29,709 nt of DNA from an uncultured Lachnospiraceae bacterium. GTDB lineage: Bacteria; Bacillota; Clostridia; Lachnospirales; Lachnospiraceae. The DNA lies in contig CAKRGM010000030.1 of NCBI GenBank assembly GCA_934330725.1, positions 1 through 29,709 of the forward strand, written 5' to 3'. Of this stretch, positions 9,050 through 16,815 are shown piece after piece (position 1 is the first letter of the stretch; each line of letters begins with the position of its first letter). The position numbers and the translations under genes are program-made. The notes beneath the pieces were generated by a model. That model made no database searches, was not told the DNA's origin, and saw only the letters and a program-made list of their open reading frames with translations.

Positions 9050-10126
9050 TTATGCAATTGTCTCTATAAACTTTCTGCGCTTATCATTCTGGTCAATCGT
9101 AAGTTTAAGCTTCTCTATGCTCTTTGGCGGTATCCATGATTTGCTTGAATTATAATAATAATTTATTATTTTCCAGAATTTAAAAGGAAACTCAAATAAT
9201 GCCGACAACAGATTAAGATCTGTATCATCTATCGGTTTTACTTTGTCATACTCATCTATAAGCTTATATCCAAGCTGGATATCCCAGTTATACTTTTCAA
9301 GAATCTTGCGCATAAACTGATACAGGTCATATATCTGACATTCATTTTTACATTTATCAAAATTAGTTATTGCAACACATTTATCTGAAAATAAAATATT
9401 ATGGTAATTATAGCTTCCATGAATCAGCTCTCCGCTGTCTTGTGCATCCTTGAATCTCTCATCAAAACGCTCATCATTTATTAAACTGACCGCATGTTTT
9501 GCTTCATCATAAAATGCCCTGATATTCTTAAATGCCAGCTGCTCAAAATCAGATTTATTCTTTTTTGATTTCAGATAATTTGATGCTGACTTAAGCTCTC
9601 TCATATGCCTTAAATAAGTGTCCCGTACCATTGATGAACTGCCGTTTTTAAATATATTTCCTGATTTTATGGCATTATTGTCTTTATCCGCCTGCAATTC
9701 AGAAGTATTTTCAGCTTCAAGCGTAAATACTTCTACTGTACCCGGACTATACTCCTTTGCAACACTTTTAAATGTATTATGCAGCCTGCCAAGTGCATTT
9801 ACTGAAAAACACAGATCAGTAATATCCCCGACGTTACACTCACGTCCGTCAAACCAGTCTTTTATGACATATCGTCTGCCTTCTTCATCCTGCGAAACAA
9901 GATTGCCGTCATAATTTCTTATATATGTATCAATTATACCAAAACCATTTTCAGCAACGGCCTGTGTTATCGTATCTTCACGTTCATAATACCTGTCACA
10001 TTTACTGCATTCCAAAAAGAGTTTTGTCCCGCAGTCTGTATTAAGTATCATTCCGCCACGGCCCCGTCCTGCTTTATATACATTTAGATTATACTGTTTC
10101 AACACATCCAAAGACTTTTCATTCAT
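9050..10126 (-). CDS. CotS-family spore coat-type kinase-like protein
   Basis: 358 residues with the aminoglycoside-phosphotransferase/kinase-like fold of the CotS/YutH/YsxE group. Landmarks are GRGRGGMILNTDCGTKLFL at the nucleotide-loop end, YVIKDWFDGRECN, and the brace/catalytic loop LIHGSYNYHNILF followed by TNFDKCK, where kinases have the metal-binding Asp. The catalytic loop has HGSYN rather than HGDxxxxN, so the usual catalytic Asp is replaced by Ser. Activity as a kinase is therefore doubtful, although the later Asn is present. Members are associated with the spore coat of Firmicutes. The ribosome site GGGAGGG lies about 7 bases before the ATG and is buried in a 13-bp hairpin (10133-10168). 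It follows cca by 64 bases in an apparent proS-cca-cotS-like operon. The family call is confident; function is inferred from relatives. Confidence 0.83.
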   Translation of the reverse strand: MNEKSLDVLKQYNLNVYKAGRGRGGMILNTDCGTKLFLECSKCDRYYEREDTITQAVAENGFGIIDTYIRNYDGNLVSQDEEGRRYVIKDWFDGRECNVGDITDLCFSVNALGRLHNTFKSVAKEYSPGTVEVFTLEAENTSELQADKDNNAIKSGNIFKNGSSSMVRDTYLRHMRELKSASNYLKSKKNKSDFEQLAFKNIRAFYDEAKHAVSLINDERFDERFKDAQDSGELIHGSYNYHNILFSDKCVAITNFDKCKNECQIYDLYQFMRKILEKYNWDIQLGYKLIDEYDKVKPIDDTDLNLLSALFEFPFKFWKIINYYYNSSKSWIPPKSIEKLKLTIDQNDKRRKFIETIA

Positions 10127-10132
10127 AGTTTA

Positions 10133-10168
10133 CCCTCCCACATATCTGTCTTATAATATGTGGGAGGG
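10133..10168 (-). promoter_or_regulatory. Perfect 13-bp hairpin enclosing the ribosome-binding site of the cotS-like gene
   Basis: Positions 10133-10145 (CCCTCCCACATAT) and 10156-10168 (ATATGTGGGAGGG) are exact reverse complements around a 10-base loop. On the minus-strand transcript the 3' arm ends in GGGAGGG, which is the Shine-Dalgarno sequence of the gene starting at 10126. There is no T-run on either side, so it is not an intrinsic terminator. Folding should block ribosome access, making it a plausible translational switch, RNA-processing site or protein-binding palindrome. Confidence 0.65.
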
Positions 10169-10190
10169 CAAATAAAAATACCTGTTAAAT

Positions 10191-11447
10191 TTAATCAAGA
10201 TGCTCAATCAGAGCAATAAGTGTTGCTTTATCATTAAGTTTTGGATTCTCTATTACAACATGTACAAGCTGATTAAGGACTCTGCCTATTTCAGGTCCCT
10301 TAAGGCCATATTCGATAAGATCATTGCCTGTTATGTCAAGATCCTTTATTGATATACAGTCACCTCTTTCAGTAACATCAGTATACATCTTCTCAATCGT
10401 ATCAATATGTTTTTTCTTTGAGTTCATCATAATGCCCGTAAGTTCTTCAGCCGTCTTAAGTGAAATCTTCTGATACTCTATAAGCAATGGCATTATCTGG
10501 CTGCCATACTTAAAAACAGCCTCCCTTACCGCCGGTTCATTCTCCTCAACTGCATCCTTTTGATATCGTATAATCTTAGTAACTGTATCAATTGTGTAAT
10601 TATCAAGCTTTAACGCCTTAAGAGTCTCATTTGCATCCTGGTAATCCATCATGCCAAGTAATGCTGCATACTTCATAACCTGCGTATTTCCTGCATTCTT
10701 AAGCATACCATATGTTTTTTTTGCATATTTGCCTGATAAAAGAATATCCAGTTTAGGAAGTACTTCCTTAAAAATACCGGTCTCATAAAAATACTTCACA
10801 TGCTCCGGATTAGCAGACATTATAGTCTTTAGTAATTCAGCCTGTATCCTTTCCATACTGATTTTTTTAATATTAGGTGCAAGCTTTATAATCGCATTAT
10901 ATGTCCGCTGGTCTATTCCAAATCCCAGCTGCGCACTAAAACGTATGGCACGCATCATTCTGAGTGCATCCTCGTTAAATCTCTCTTCTGGATTTCCAAC
11001 ACAGCGTATGTTTCTATCCTGCAGATCTTTAATGCCATTAAACATGTCCACAAGACCGTCTTCTTTATTATATGCCATTGCATTAATGGTAAAATCACGT
11101 CTTTTAAGATCATCTGTCAACCGTACTGAAAACTCTACTGATTCCGGATGCCTTCCATCAGTATATTCACCATCCACACGATATGTAGTAACCTCATACC
11201 CTACATGGTTTAACATAACTGTTACTGTTCCGTGCTTTATTCCTGTATCTATTGTTTTCTTAAAACATTCTTTTATCTGTTCAGGTACCGCTGATGTGGT
11301 TATATCCCAGTCGTCCGGAACTTTTCCAATCATCGTATCCCTTACGCAGCCACCAACCGCATAAGCTTTGGCACCGGTCTTTTCAAGTGTGTTGATTATT
11401 TTTTCTACATCTTCCGGGAGTTCAATTGTAAAGTTCTCTTTATCCAT
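10191..11447 (-). CDS. cca: CCA tRNA nucleotidyltransferase (class II)
   Basis: 418 residues. The N-terminal head has KAYAVGGCVRD, then DDWDITTSA with the DxD metal-binding pair at residues 46 and 48, and RRDFTINAMAYN. Next comes the template region RNIRCVGNPEERFNEDALRMMRAIRFSAQLGF, whose EDALR motif selects CTP and ATP in class II enzymes. The C-terminal body is helical and shorter than in HD-containing versions, with no HD motif seen. It adds or repairs the 3'-terminal CCA of tRNAs. The start has GAGAGGAA about 9 bases upstream and lies 21 bases after the proS stop, so the two tRNA-maturation/charging genes are probably co-transcribed. Nothing appears broken. A poly(A) polymerase is less likely given the EDALR-type nucleotide-selection motif. 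Confidence 0.95.
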   Translation of the reverse strand: MDKENFTIELPEDVEKIINTLEKTGAKAYAVGGCVRDTMIGKVPDDWDITTSAVPEQIKECFKKTIDTGIKHGTVTVMLNHVGYEVTTYRVDGEYTDGRHPESVEFSVRLTDDLKRRDFTINAMAYNKEDGLVDMFNGIKDLQDRNIRCVGNPEERFNEDALRMMRAIRFSAQLGFGIDQRTYNAIIKLAPNIKKISMERIQAELLKTIMSANPEHVKYFYETGIFKEVLPKLDILLSGKYAKKTYGMLKNAGNTQVMKYAALLGMMDYQDANETLKALKLDNYTIDTVTKIIRYQKDAVEENEPAVREAVFKYGSQIMPLLIEYQKISLKTAEELTGIMMNSKKKHIDTIEKMYTDVTERGDCISIKDLDITGNDLIEYGLKGPEIGRVLNQLVHVVIENPKLNDKATLIALIEHLD

Positions 11448-11468
11448 CCCTTTTAATTCCTCTCAATT

Positions 11469-12908
11469 TTAATATGCCTTACCCCAGTAAACCATATGTT
11501 TAGCAGGCTTTCCACAGCATACACATACATCTGAAAGATGCTCCTGTTTAAATGGCATACATCTTGATGTTGCTGTCGTATCTTCCTTTATCTTGTCTTC
11601 ACAAGCCTGGTCTCCACACCACATAGCTTTAACAAATCCCTGCTTATTAGCAACTATATCTTTAAATTCTTCATAATCTGTCGCAGTATATGTATGTGTA
11701 TCTCTGTGCTTTCTTGCTCTTTCAAGCATATCATTCTGCATTGTATCAAGGACTTCCTTAATCTTAACATCCAGTTCATCTATTGATACTGTAATCTTCT
11801 CTCTTGTATCTCTTCTTACGATTATTGCCTGATTTGCCTCAATATCTCTTGGTCCCATTTCAACTCTTACAGGGATTCCACGCATTTCCTGTTCTGAGAA
11901 CTTCCATCCCGGATTCTTATCACTGTCATCGACCTTAACTCTTAAACCAGCATTGATAAGCTTTTCCTTAACTTCATAAGCCTTATCAAGAACACCGGCT
12001 TTTTTCTGCATAATCGGAATAACATCAACCTGTACAGGTGCAATTCTTGGTGGAAGTACAAGTCCACTGTCATCTCCATGAACCATAATAATAGCACCAA
12101 TAAGTCTTGTTGTTGCTCCCCATGATGTCTGATAAACATGCTTTAATTTATTATCTTTGTCTGTATACTGAATTCCAAATGCTTTAGCAAATCCGTCACC
12201 AAAATTATGGCTTGTTCCTGACTGAAGAGCCTTTCCATCATGCATAAGTGATTCTATTGTATAAGTAGCCTCTGCACCTGCAAACTTTTCTTTTTCTGTC
12301 TTCTGTCCCTTTATTACAGGTATTGCCAGCACCTGCTCACAAAAATCAGCATAAATATTAAGCATCTGGAGTGTACGTTCCTTTGCTTCCTGTGCAGTAG
12401 CATGTGCAGTATGACCTTCCTGCCATAAGAATTCTCTTGAACGAAGGAATGGTCTTGTTTCTTTCTCCCATCTTAATACAGAACACCACTGGTTATATAC
12501 CTTTGGCAAATCTCTGTATGACTGAATCTCATCTTTATAAAAATCACAGAAAAGAGTCTCTGATGTAGGTCTTACACAAAGCTTTTCCTGAAGATCATTA
12601 AGACCGCCCTTTGTCACCCATGCAACTTCCGGTGCGAATCCTTCTACATGATCCTTTTCCTTCTCAAGAAGACTTTCAGGAATAAGCATTGGCATATAAA
12701 CATTCTGTACTCCTGTTTCTTTAAACCTTTTGTCTAATTCTTTCTGAATGTTCTCCCAAAGTGCATATCCTGCCGGCTTAAATATCATAAAACCTTTTAC
12801 GCTTGAGTAAGCCATAAGCTCCGCTTTTTTTACTACATCAGTGTACCATTGTGCAAAATCATCATTCATTGATGTGATTGCTTCTACTAACTTCTTTTCT
12901 TCTGCCAT
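11469..12908 (-). CDS. proS: Prolyl-tRNA synthetase, archaeal/eukaryotic-like short type
   Basis: 479 residues, class II synthetase of the type lacking the bacterial editing insertion. Landmarks are FMIFKPAGYALWENIQ near motif 1, VRPTSETLFCDFYKDEI and SVLRWEKETRPFLRSREFLWQEGHTAHA (motif 2 region). The C-terminal half carries the anticodon-binding domain (VRVEMGPRDIEANQAIIVRR). It ends with a Cys-rich zinc-type region (MWCGDQACEDKI ... CVCCGKPA) and a terminal Tyr (WGKAY), characteristic of this type. It charges tRNA-Pro with proline. AGGAG lies before the ATG. The upstream 188 bases contain a small CCACC/GGTGG hairpin, but I do not see a T-box signature. Confidence 0.96.
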   Translation of the reverse strand: MAEEKKLVEAITSMNDDFAQWYTDVVKKAELMAYSSVKGFMIFKPAGYALWENIQKELDKRFKETGVQNVYMPMLIPESLLEKEKDHVEGFAPEVAWVTKGGLNDLQEKLCVRPTSETLFCDFYKDEIQSYRDLPKVYNQWCSVLRWEKETRPFLRSREFLWQEGHTAHATAQEAKERTLQMLNIYADFCEQVLAIPVIKGQKTEKEKFAGAEATYTIESLMHDGKALQSGTSHNFGDGFAKAFGIQYTDKDNKLKHVYQTSWGATTRLIGAIIMVHGDDSGLVLPPRIAPVQVDVIPIMQKKAGVLDKAYEVKEKLINAGLRVKVDDSDKNPGWKFSEQEMRGIPVRVEMGPRDIEANQAIIVRRDTREKITVSIDELDVKIKEVLDTMQNDMLERARKHRDTHTYTATDYEEFKDIVANKQGFVKAMWCGDQACEDKIKEDTTATSRCMPFKQEHLSDVCVCCGKPAKHMVYWGKAY

Positions 12909-13112
12909 TTTATTTCTCCTTTAAACTAACCGCTACTGCGCTCCACCTGCCATCGGTGGTACAGCCCGCAATATCCGCAGACGGACATACATCCCATAGC
13001 CTTTTTTGTTATACGTTATACGCTGTATAAGCATACCACGTTCAAAACGGGAATTCAACCTTGTGATTATTCAAAACACAAACTCAGAATTCACATTCAG
13101 CTTTGCGATTCA
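12909..13112. other. proS leader and repeat fragment
   Basis: Leader between the ytvI-like gene and proS, plus the last few codons of the former. It has a small hairpin CCACC/GGTGG at 12943-12947 and 12955-12959. A similar palindrome, CTGCC/GGCAG, lies at 16054-16066, and both are followed by GTACA. At 13079-13112 the sequence resembles the central arm of the 138-bp repeats (CATTCAGCTTTGCGAT versus CTCAGCTCTGCGAT), and this fragment supplies the final codons and stop of the ytvI-like gene. Poor promoter candidates exist (TTGAAT, 17 bases, TATGCT; TTGAAC, 19 bases, TATAAC), but none is convincing. Confidence 0.35.
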
Positions 13113-14176
13113 AGTACCGATCTGTAATATTTTATAAGTGCTTTTATTATACAGTACGACACAGGCCCTAATATAAATCCCATAACGCCATACAGGATAA
13201 ATCCTGCAAATATAATAACCATCATTGTAAATGCCTCTATATTCAGCTTATCTCCGAGGCATTTTGATTCCATTATTTCTCTTACAAAATACGTTATAAT
13301 ATATACAGTTATAAGAACTGCTGCCGGCATTATATCTTTTAACAGCAGCAATATAACAGACCACGGAATAAGAACTGTCCCTGTACCAAATATCGGAAAT
13401 GCATCAATTAAACCGATCAGTATTCCCAAAACTACCGCATATGGATTTTTTATAACGAAAAGTCCAGCAATACATACAGCAGAATTTATCAGAAAGATAT
13501 GCCCCTCAACCTTAAAATAAACATTGAACAGCAGCCTTAACGACTCCGATACGGCGGCAGCTTCTCTGAAAAACACCGTTGTTTTTTTCCAGTTTCTAAC
13601 CTTTTTAAGGACATTTGACAGATATACTACCGATATAAGACTTACAAATACAGCTCCTATAATATACGCTGTTTTGCCCAGCACAGGAAATGACACCTTT
13701 ATAACCTTTCCTGCCATATCAGAGCCACCGTCTTTTGCAAACATGTTGGCTACACTTTTTGCACATCCGCATATAAAATCCATACAGCAGCCGTCATTTA
13801 TTCCTATCCACCTGTCAAGGCTTAAGCATATCCTTGCAGTCTGCTGTCGTATTACCACAAAATAATAATCTGAATTTCTTATAAATGCACGCACTTCAGC
13901 TGCTGCAAGATGCATGATGTATCCGGTTACTGCAATAAGTACACCGCCAAGAATGATAACAACTATGGATGATGCAAGCGTACGCCTGCCATGAAAATGC
14001 CGTGCCAGCCATTCCACAGGTCTTTCAATAAGTACTGCCACAGCATATGCAATAATGAATGGCGCCATCACTGGAAATATATATTTAAACGCCAAAAGAA
14101 CTATAAGTATTATAAGAAAACTTCCAAACAACAATAAAACCCGGTCTTTAAATGTCCAATTTTTATCCTGCCCCAT
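13097..14176 (-). CDS. AI-2E family membrane protein, YtvI-like
   Basis: 359 residues with about seven to eight hydrophobic helices arranged as in AI-2E family permeases. There is an N-terminal pair (LIILIVLLAFKYIFPVMAPFIIAYA and AVLIERPVEWLAR), a soluble stretch, then a C-terminal bundle with GLIDAFPIFGTGTVLIPW and LGDKLNIEAFTMM. The IDAFPIFGTG motif and length fit the sporulation integral membrane protein YtvI rather than a generic AI-2 exporter. I chose the ATG at 14176 because AGGAG lies 9 bases upstream; a GTG at 14182 is only 3 bases from it. The last codons fall inside a repeat fragment, so the C-terminus may have been altered by repeat insertion. Role in sporulation is inferred from family and the nearby cotS-like gene. 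Confidence 0.8.
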   Translation of the reverse strand: MGQDKNWTFKDRVLLLFGSFLIILIVLLAFKYIFPVMAPFIIAYAVAVLIERPVEWLARHFHGRRTLASSIVVIILGGVLIAVTGYIMHLAAAEVRAFIRNSDYYFVVIRQQTARICLSLDRWIGINDGCCMDFICGCAKSVANMFAKDGGSDMAGKVIKVSFPVLGKTAYIIGAVFVSLISVVYLSNVLKKVRNWKKTTVFFREAAAVSESLRLLFNVYFKVEGHIFLINSAVCIAGLFVIKNPYAVVLGILIGLIDAFPIFGTGTVLIPWSVILLLLKDIMPAAVLITVYIITYFVREIMESKCLGDKLNIEAFTMMVIIFAGFILYGVMGFILGPVSYCIIKALIKYYRSVLESQS

Positions 14177-14238
14177 AAGCACCCGCTCCTGTAACTAATT
14201 TAATATACCATAAGTATTGACAAATGGTATAAAACTAA

Positions 14239-14931
14239 TCACAGAGCTGCTAAAAAATCCGGTCTTATTTCATATTTTTTATTATCAACAGTAAGTGAAT
14301 ATGCGCAAAGTGCAATCTGCCTGTTTTTCAGGTTTATTCCGGCATTTTCCCAATTGGTTGGTTCAATATTGCCAGCCACACCTGCCTCATTGTCCTGACC
14401 CATATACTTAGTATCGCCAAGCAGTGGCATATTCCTGTGTGCAAACTGCACCCGGATCTGATGATGTCTTCCTGTTATAAGATGAATTTTCACAATAGTA
14501 AGTGTCTCTGACAGATGCTTTATCACCTGATATTCAAGTTTTGCTTCTTTAGCATTACTGTCTCCTTTTGCTGCAATGCGCGAAACATTTGTCTTACCAT
14601 CTTTTACAATGTAATCGGTTAACATTCCTTTATCCTTATCAGGCTTTCCGCATATCACGGCAAGATACTCTTTATTAAACGTGTTCTTCTGCATCATTTT
14701 AGACAATCTTGCCGCTTCAGTTTTATTTTTTGCAAATAAAACGAGTCCGCTTACAGGCCTGTCCAGCCTGTTTATTACTGCCGCATATGGCTGTTCGCCT
14801 TTGCTGCGTTCATATGTCATTACCATTCCTGTAAGGTCCGGCTCAAATGACCTTGCACTCTGCGTCAGCAGCCCGGATGGCTTATTGACTATGATCATTT
14901 TACTGTTTTCATATACGATATCTAATTTCAC
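14239..14931 (-). CDS. RluA-family RNA pseudouridine synthase
   Basis: 230 residues from a GTG start. It opens with LDIVYENSKMIIVNKPSGLL, then AVINRLDRPVSGLVLFAKN with the catalytic Asp at residue 57, and ends with the conserved GRHHQIRVQFAH stretch. There is no N-terminal S4 domain, so this is the small RluA/TruC-like type. It isomerises uridine in rRNA or tRNA; the target base cannot be assigned. The GTG at 14931 overlaps the stop of the upstream membrane-protein gene as GTGA, with AAAGGA 8 bases upstream, giving translational coupling. The frame stays open to 15003 but that extension lies within the upstream gene and is not needed by the family. Confidence 0.9.
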   Translation of the reverse strand: MKLDIVYENSKMIIVNKPSGLLTQSARSFEPDLTGMVMTYERSKGEQPYAAVINRLDRPVSGLVLFAKNKTEAARLSKMMQKNTFNKEYLAVICGKPDKDKGMLTDYIVKDGKTNVSRIAAKGDSNAKEAKLEYQVIKHLSETLTIVKIHLITGRHHQIRVQFAHRNMPLLGDTKYMGQDNEAGVAGNIEPTNWENAGINLKNRQIALCAYSLTVDNKKYEIRPDFLAAL

Positions 14932-15941
14932 TGCTTTGTTCCTTTTCCGGCAACTGCACATATACTTGCAATCGCACCAAACAATACCCCTGCTATAGGC
15001 CATATTATCCAGCTCCTGCTCCAGTCACCGCTTATAAAACTCCATGCAAGATATATGCATGTTACAACCGGCCAGTATACTGCTGCAATATTTCCTGTTG
15101 ATGTATCTTCCTTTGTTTTTTCCGTAAATTCACCCTCCTGGAGGAGCACCTTAAATGCCCTCTGCTCAAGCGCTGCTTTGACAAACAGAAATACCGCTAT
15201 TGCCACTATTAATAAAAAGGCACCTGCTGCAATACACATCCATGTGTCTTTATTCTGTACAGATGTATGGACTCCGTCAACTATACTGCCTGCTACTATA
15301 ACAGGAATAATTGAAATAATGCATAATATAACCCCTATAGTTATCCTTACCATATATGCATGTCTCTTGCTTTCCTTAATCTGTCTTAATGAATTTTCTG
15401 TTGCGATGTTAAGATGGAGAACTTCTTTTTTTAAATAATCATATTTTCCAATCGCCATTACATTGTATATAAACAATCCAACTGCAACAGCAATAAATAT
15501 AAGCAGTGTTGATAATCCAACACCCTGAATAACCGGATTTGTATTTTCATCACTTGAAAATATGCCAGCAAGTACAATAAGTATTATTGGTGAACATATA
15601 CATAAAAACACTCCAAGTGCAATTCTAAAGCTTCCCTTATCCGTAGCCGCAAGATATTCTTTTGATTCCTCTAACGTTACTCTTCTTTTCGTCAGATTCT
15701 TTTTGTCATAATCGTGTCCATCAATAATATCCTTTATTCCAAGTTCATCCGAAAGCTCGCTAAGATTGCCAAGTTCAGATATTACAGCTGCAACCGCCTG
15801 ATTTTCATTTTTACCATCAGATGTCAGCTCATTATATCTGTCCGTCATCATATCCAGCAGCTTCTTTTTTGCACAGGCTGTTCGTTCATTATCAGGAAGA
15901 TTTGAAAACATGCTTTCCAAATAAATTCTTATAGTTTCCAT
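14928..15941 (-). CDS. Membrane protein with permease-prefix (HAAS-like) N-terminus
   Basis: 337 residues. The first ~75 residues are helical and charged (METIRIYLESMFSNLPDNER ... ELGNLSELSDELG), resembling the HAAS or permease-prefix domain found on membrane proteins regulated by PadR or two-component systems in Firmicutes. Then come three pairs of hydrophobic helices. No transporter or enzyme motif is seen. AGGAG is 9 bases before the ATG. It lies 143 bases downstream of the response regulator gene on the same strand and overlaps the RluA gene by 4 bases, so it may be an output of the two-component system. Specific function unknown. Confidence 0.7.
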   Translation of the reverse strand: METIRIYLESMFSNLPDNERTACAKKKLLDMMTDRYNELTSDGKNENQAVAAVISELGNLSELSDELGIKDIIDGHDYDKKNLTKRRVTLEESKEYLAATDKGSFRIALGVFLCICSPIILIVLAGIFSSDENTNPVIQGVGLSTLLIFIAVAVGLFIYNVMAIGKYDYLKKEVLHLNIATENSLRQIKESKRHAYMVRITIGVILCIISIIPVIVAGSIVDGVHTSVQNKDTWMCIAAGAFLLIVAIAVFLFVKAALEQRAFKVLLQEGEFTEKTKEDTSTGNIAAVYWPVVTCIYLAWSFISGDWSRSWIIWPIAGVLFGAIASICAVAGKGTKQ

Positions 15942-16084
15942 TTTAAAAAACTCCTATTATATATTGTGCTGATTACAGATAATTGTAAAATCCGCTATTT
16001 TTCAGGTAACGCCTCGCAAAATCAGCAATTTAATACAAACATGATTTCAAGGCCTGCCACCGGCAGCGGTACATAAGTCCTTAA
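15942..16084. other. Intergenic region with small palindrome
   Basis: This spacer contains the hairpin CTGCC/GGCAG at 16054-16058 and 16062-16066, followed by GGTACA, akin to the palindrome upstream of proS. It also contains AT-rich sequence resembling the intergenic elements at 24535-24625 (for example CAGGTAACGCC and GCAATTTAATAC). There is no T-run terminator after the response regulator gene, which fits read-through into the membrane-protein gene. Confidence 0.3.
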
Positions 16085-16774
16085 TTATACCTTGAAGCGG
16101 TAGCCTACTCCCCATATTGTTTCAATGTACTGTGGCTTTGATGTATCATATTCTATCTTTTCACGTATTTTCTTAATATGAACTGTTACTGTGGCAATAT
16201 CGCCTATTGAATCCATATCCCATATTTCCTTGAACAACTCGTCTTTTGTAAACACATGATTAGGATTCTCGGCAAGAAATGTGAGCAGATCAAATTCCTT
16301 CGTTGTAAATACTTTCTCCTCTCCATTTACAAAAACACGTCTTGCTGTCTTGTCAATCTTAATTCCTCTTATCTCAATTATATCATTATCAGGCTTAGCA
16401 CTGCTTACAAGCCTTTCATAACGTGCCAGGTGAGCTTTAACTCTTGCCACAAGTTCACTTGGACTGAATGGCTTTGTCATATAGTCATCTGCACCCACTC
16501 CGAGTCCTCTTATCTTATCAATGTCTTCTTTCTTTGCAGATACCATTATTATAGGAGTATTCTTCTTTTCTCTTACCTGCCTGCATATCTCATATCCGTC
16601 TACACCCGGAAGCATGACGTCAAGTATCATAATATCAAAATCTTCTCCCAGTGCAGTCTCAAGTCCACTGTCACCGTCTGCCTTTATCACTACTTCAAAT
16701 CCGCTAAGTTCAAGATAGTCCTTCTCAAGTTCTGCGATTGCTTCTTCATCTTCTACTATTAAAACCTTACTCAT
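16085..16774 (-). CDS. OmpR/PhoB-type response regulator
   Basis: 229 residues. The receiver domain runs over residues 1-115, with acidic pocket EDEE at 8-11, phospho-acceptor Asp52 (MILDVMLPG) and Lys101 (MTKPFSP). The winged-helix DNA-binding domain runs from about 130 to the end (FTTKEFDLLTFLAENPNHVFTKDELF, VTVHIKKIREKI, ETIWGVGYRFKV). It is transcribed just after the kinase gene with a 41-base gap and has GGGG 8 bases before the ATG. It is a typical phosphorylation-activated DNA-binding regulator. Targets are unknown; the downstream membrane protein is a reasonable candidate. Confidence 0.95.
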   Translation of the reverse strand: MSKVLIVEDEEAIAELEKDYLELSGFEVVIKADGDSGLETALGEDFDIMILDVMLPGVDGYEICRQVREKKNTPIIMVSAKKEDIDKIRGLGVGADDYMTKPFSPSELVARVKAHLARYERLVSSAKPDNDIIEIRGIKIDKTARRVFVNGEEKVFTTKEFDLLTFLAENPNHVFTKDELFKEIWDMDSIGDIATVTVHIKKIREKIEYDTSKPQYIETIWGVGYRFKV

Positions 16775-16815
16775 TATTGTTACCCCGCTTTCTGTTTAAT
16801 AAATATTATTACCTG

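Noticed and set aside
10133..10168. Intrinsic terminator of the proS-cca operon
   Set aside because: The stem is strong but no T-run follows on either strand, and its 3' arm is the ribosome site of the next gene.
12909..13096. Possible T-box riboswitch upstream of proS
   Set aside because: The leader is short, and I find no T-box consensus (TGGNACCGCG type) or T-run terminator; only small hairpins are present.
14931..15003. N-terminal extension of the RluA-type gene
   Set aside because: The extra codons lie within the upstream membrane-protein gene and are Cys-rich and unlike the family; the GTG with overlapping GTGA and AAAGGA fits better.
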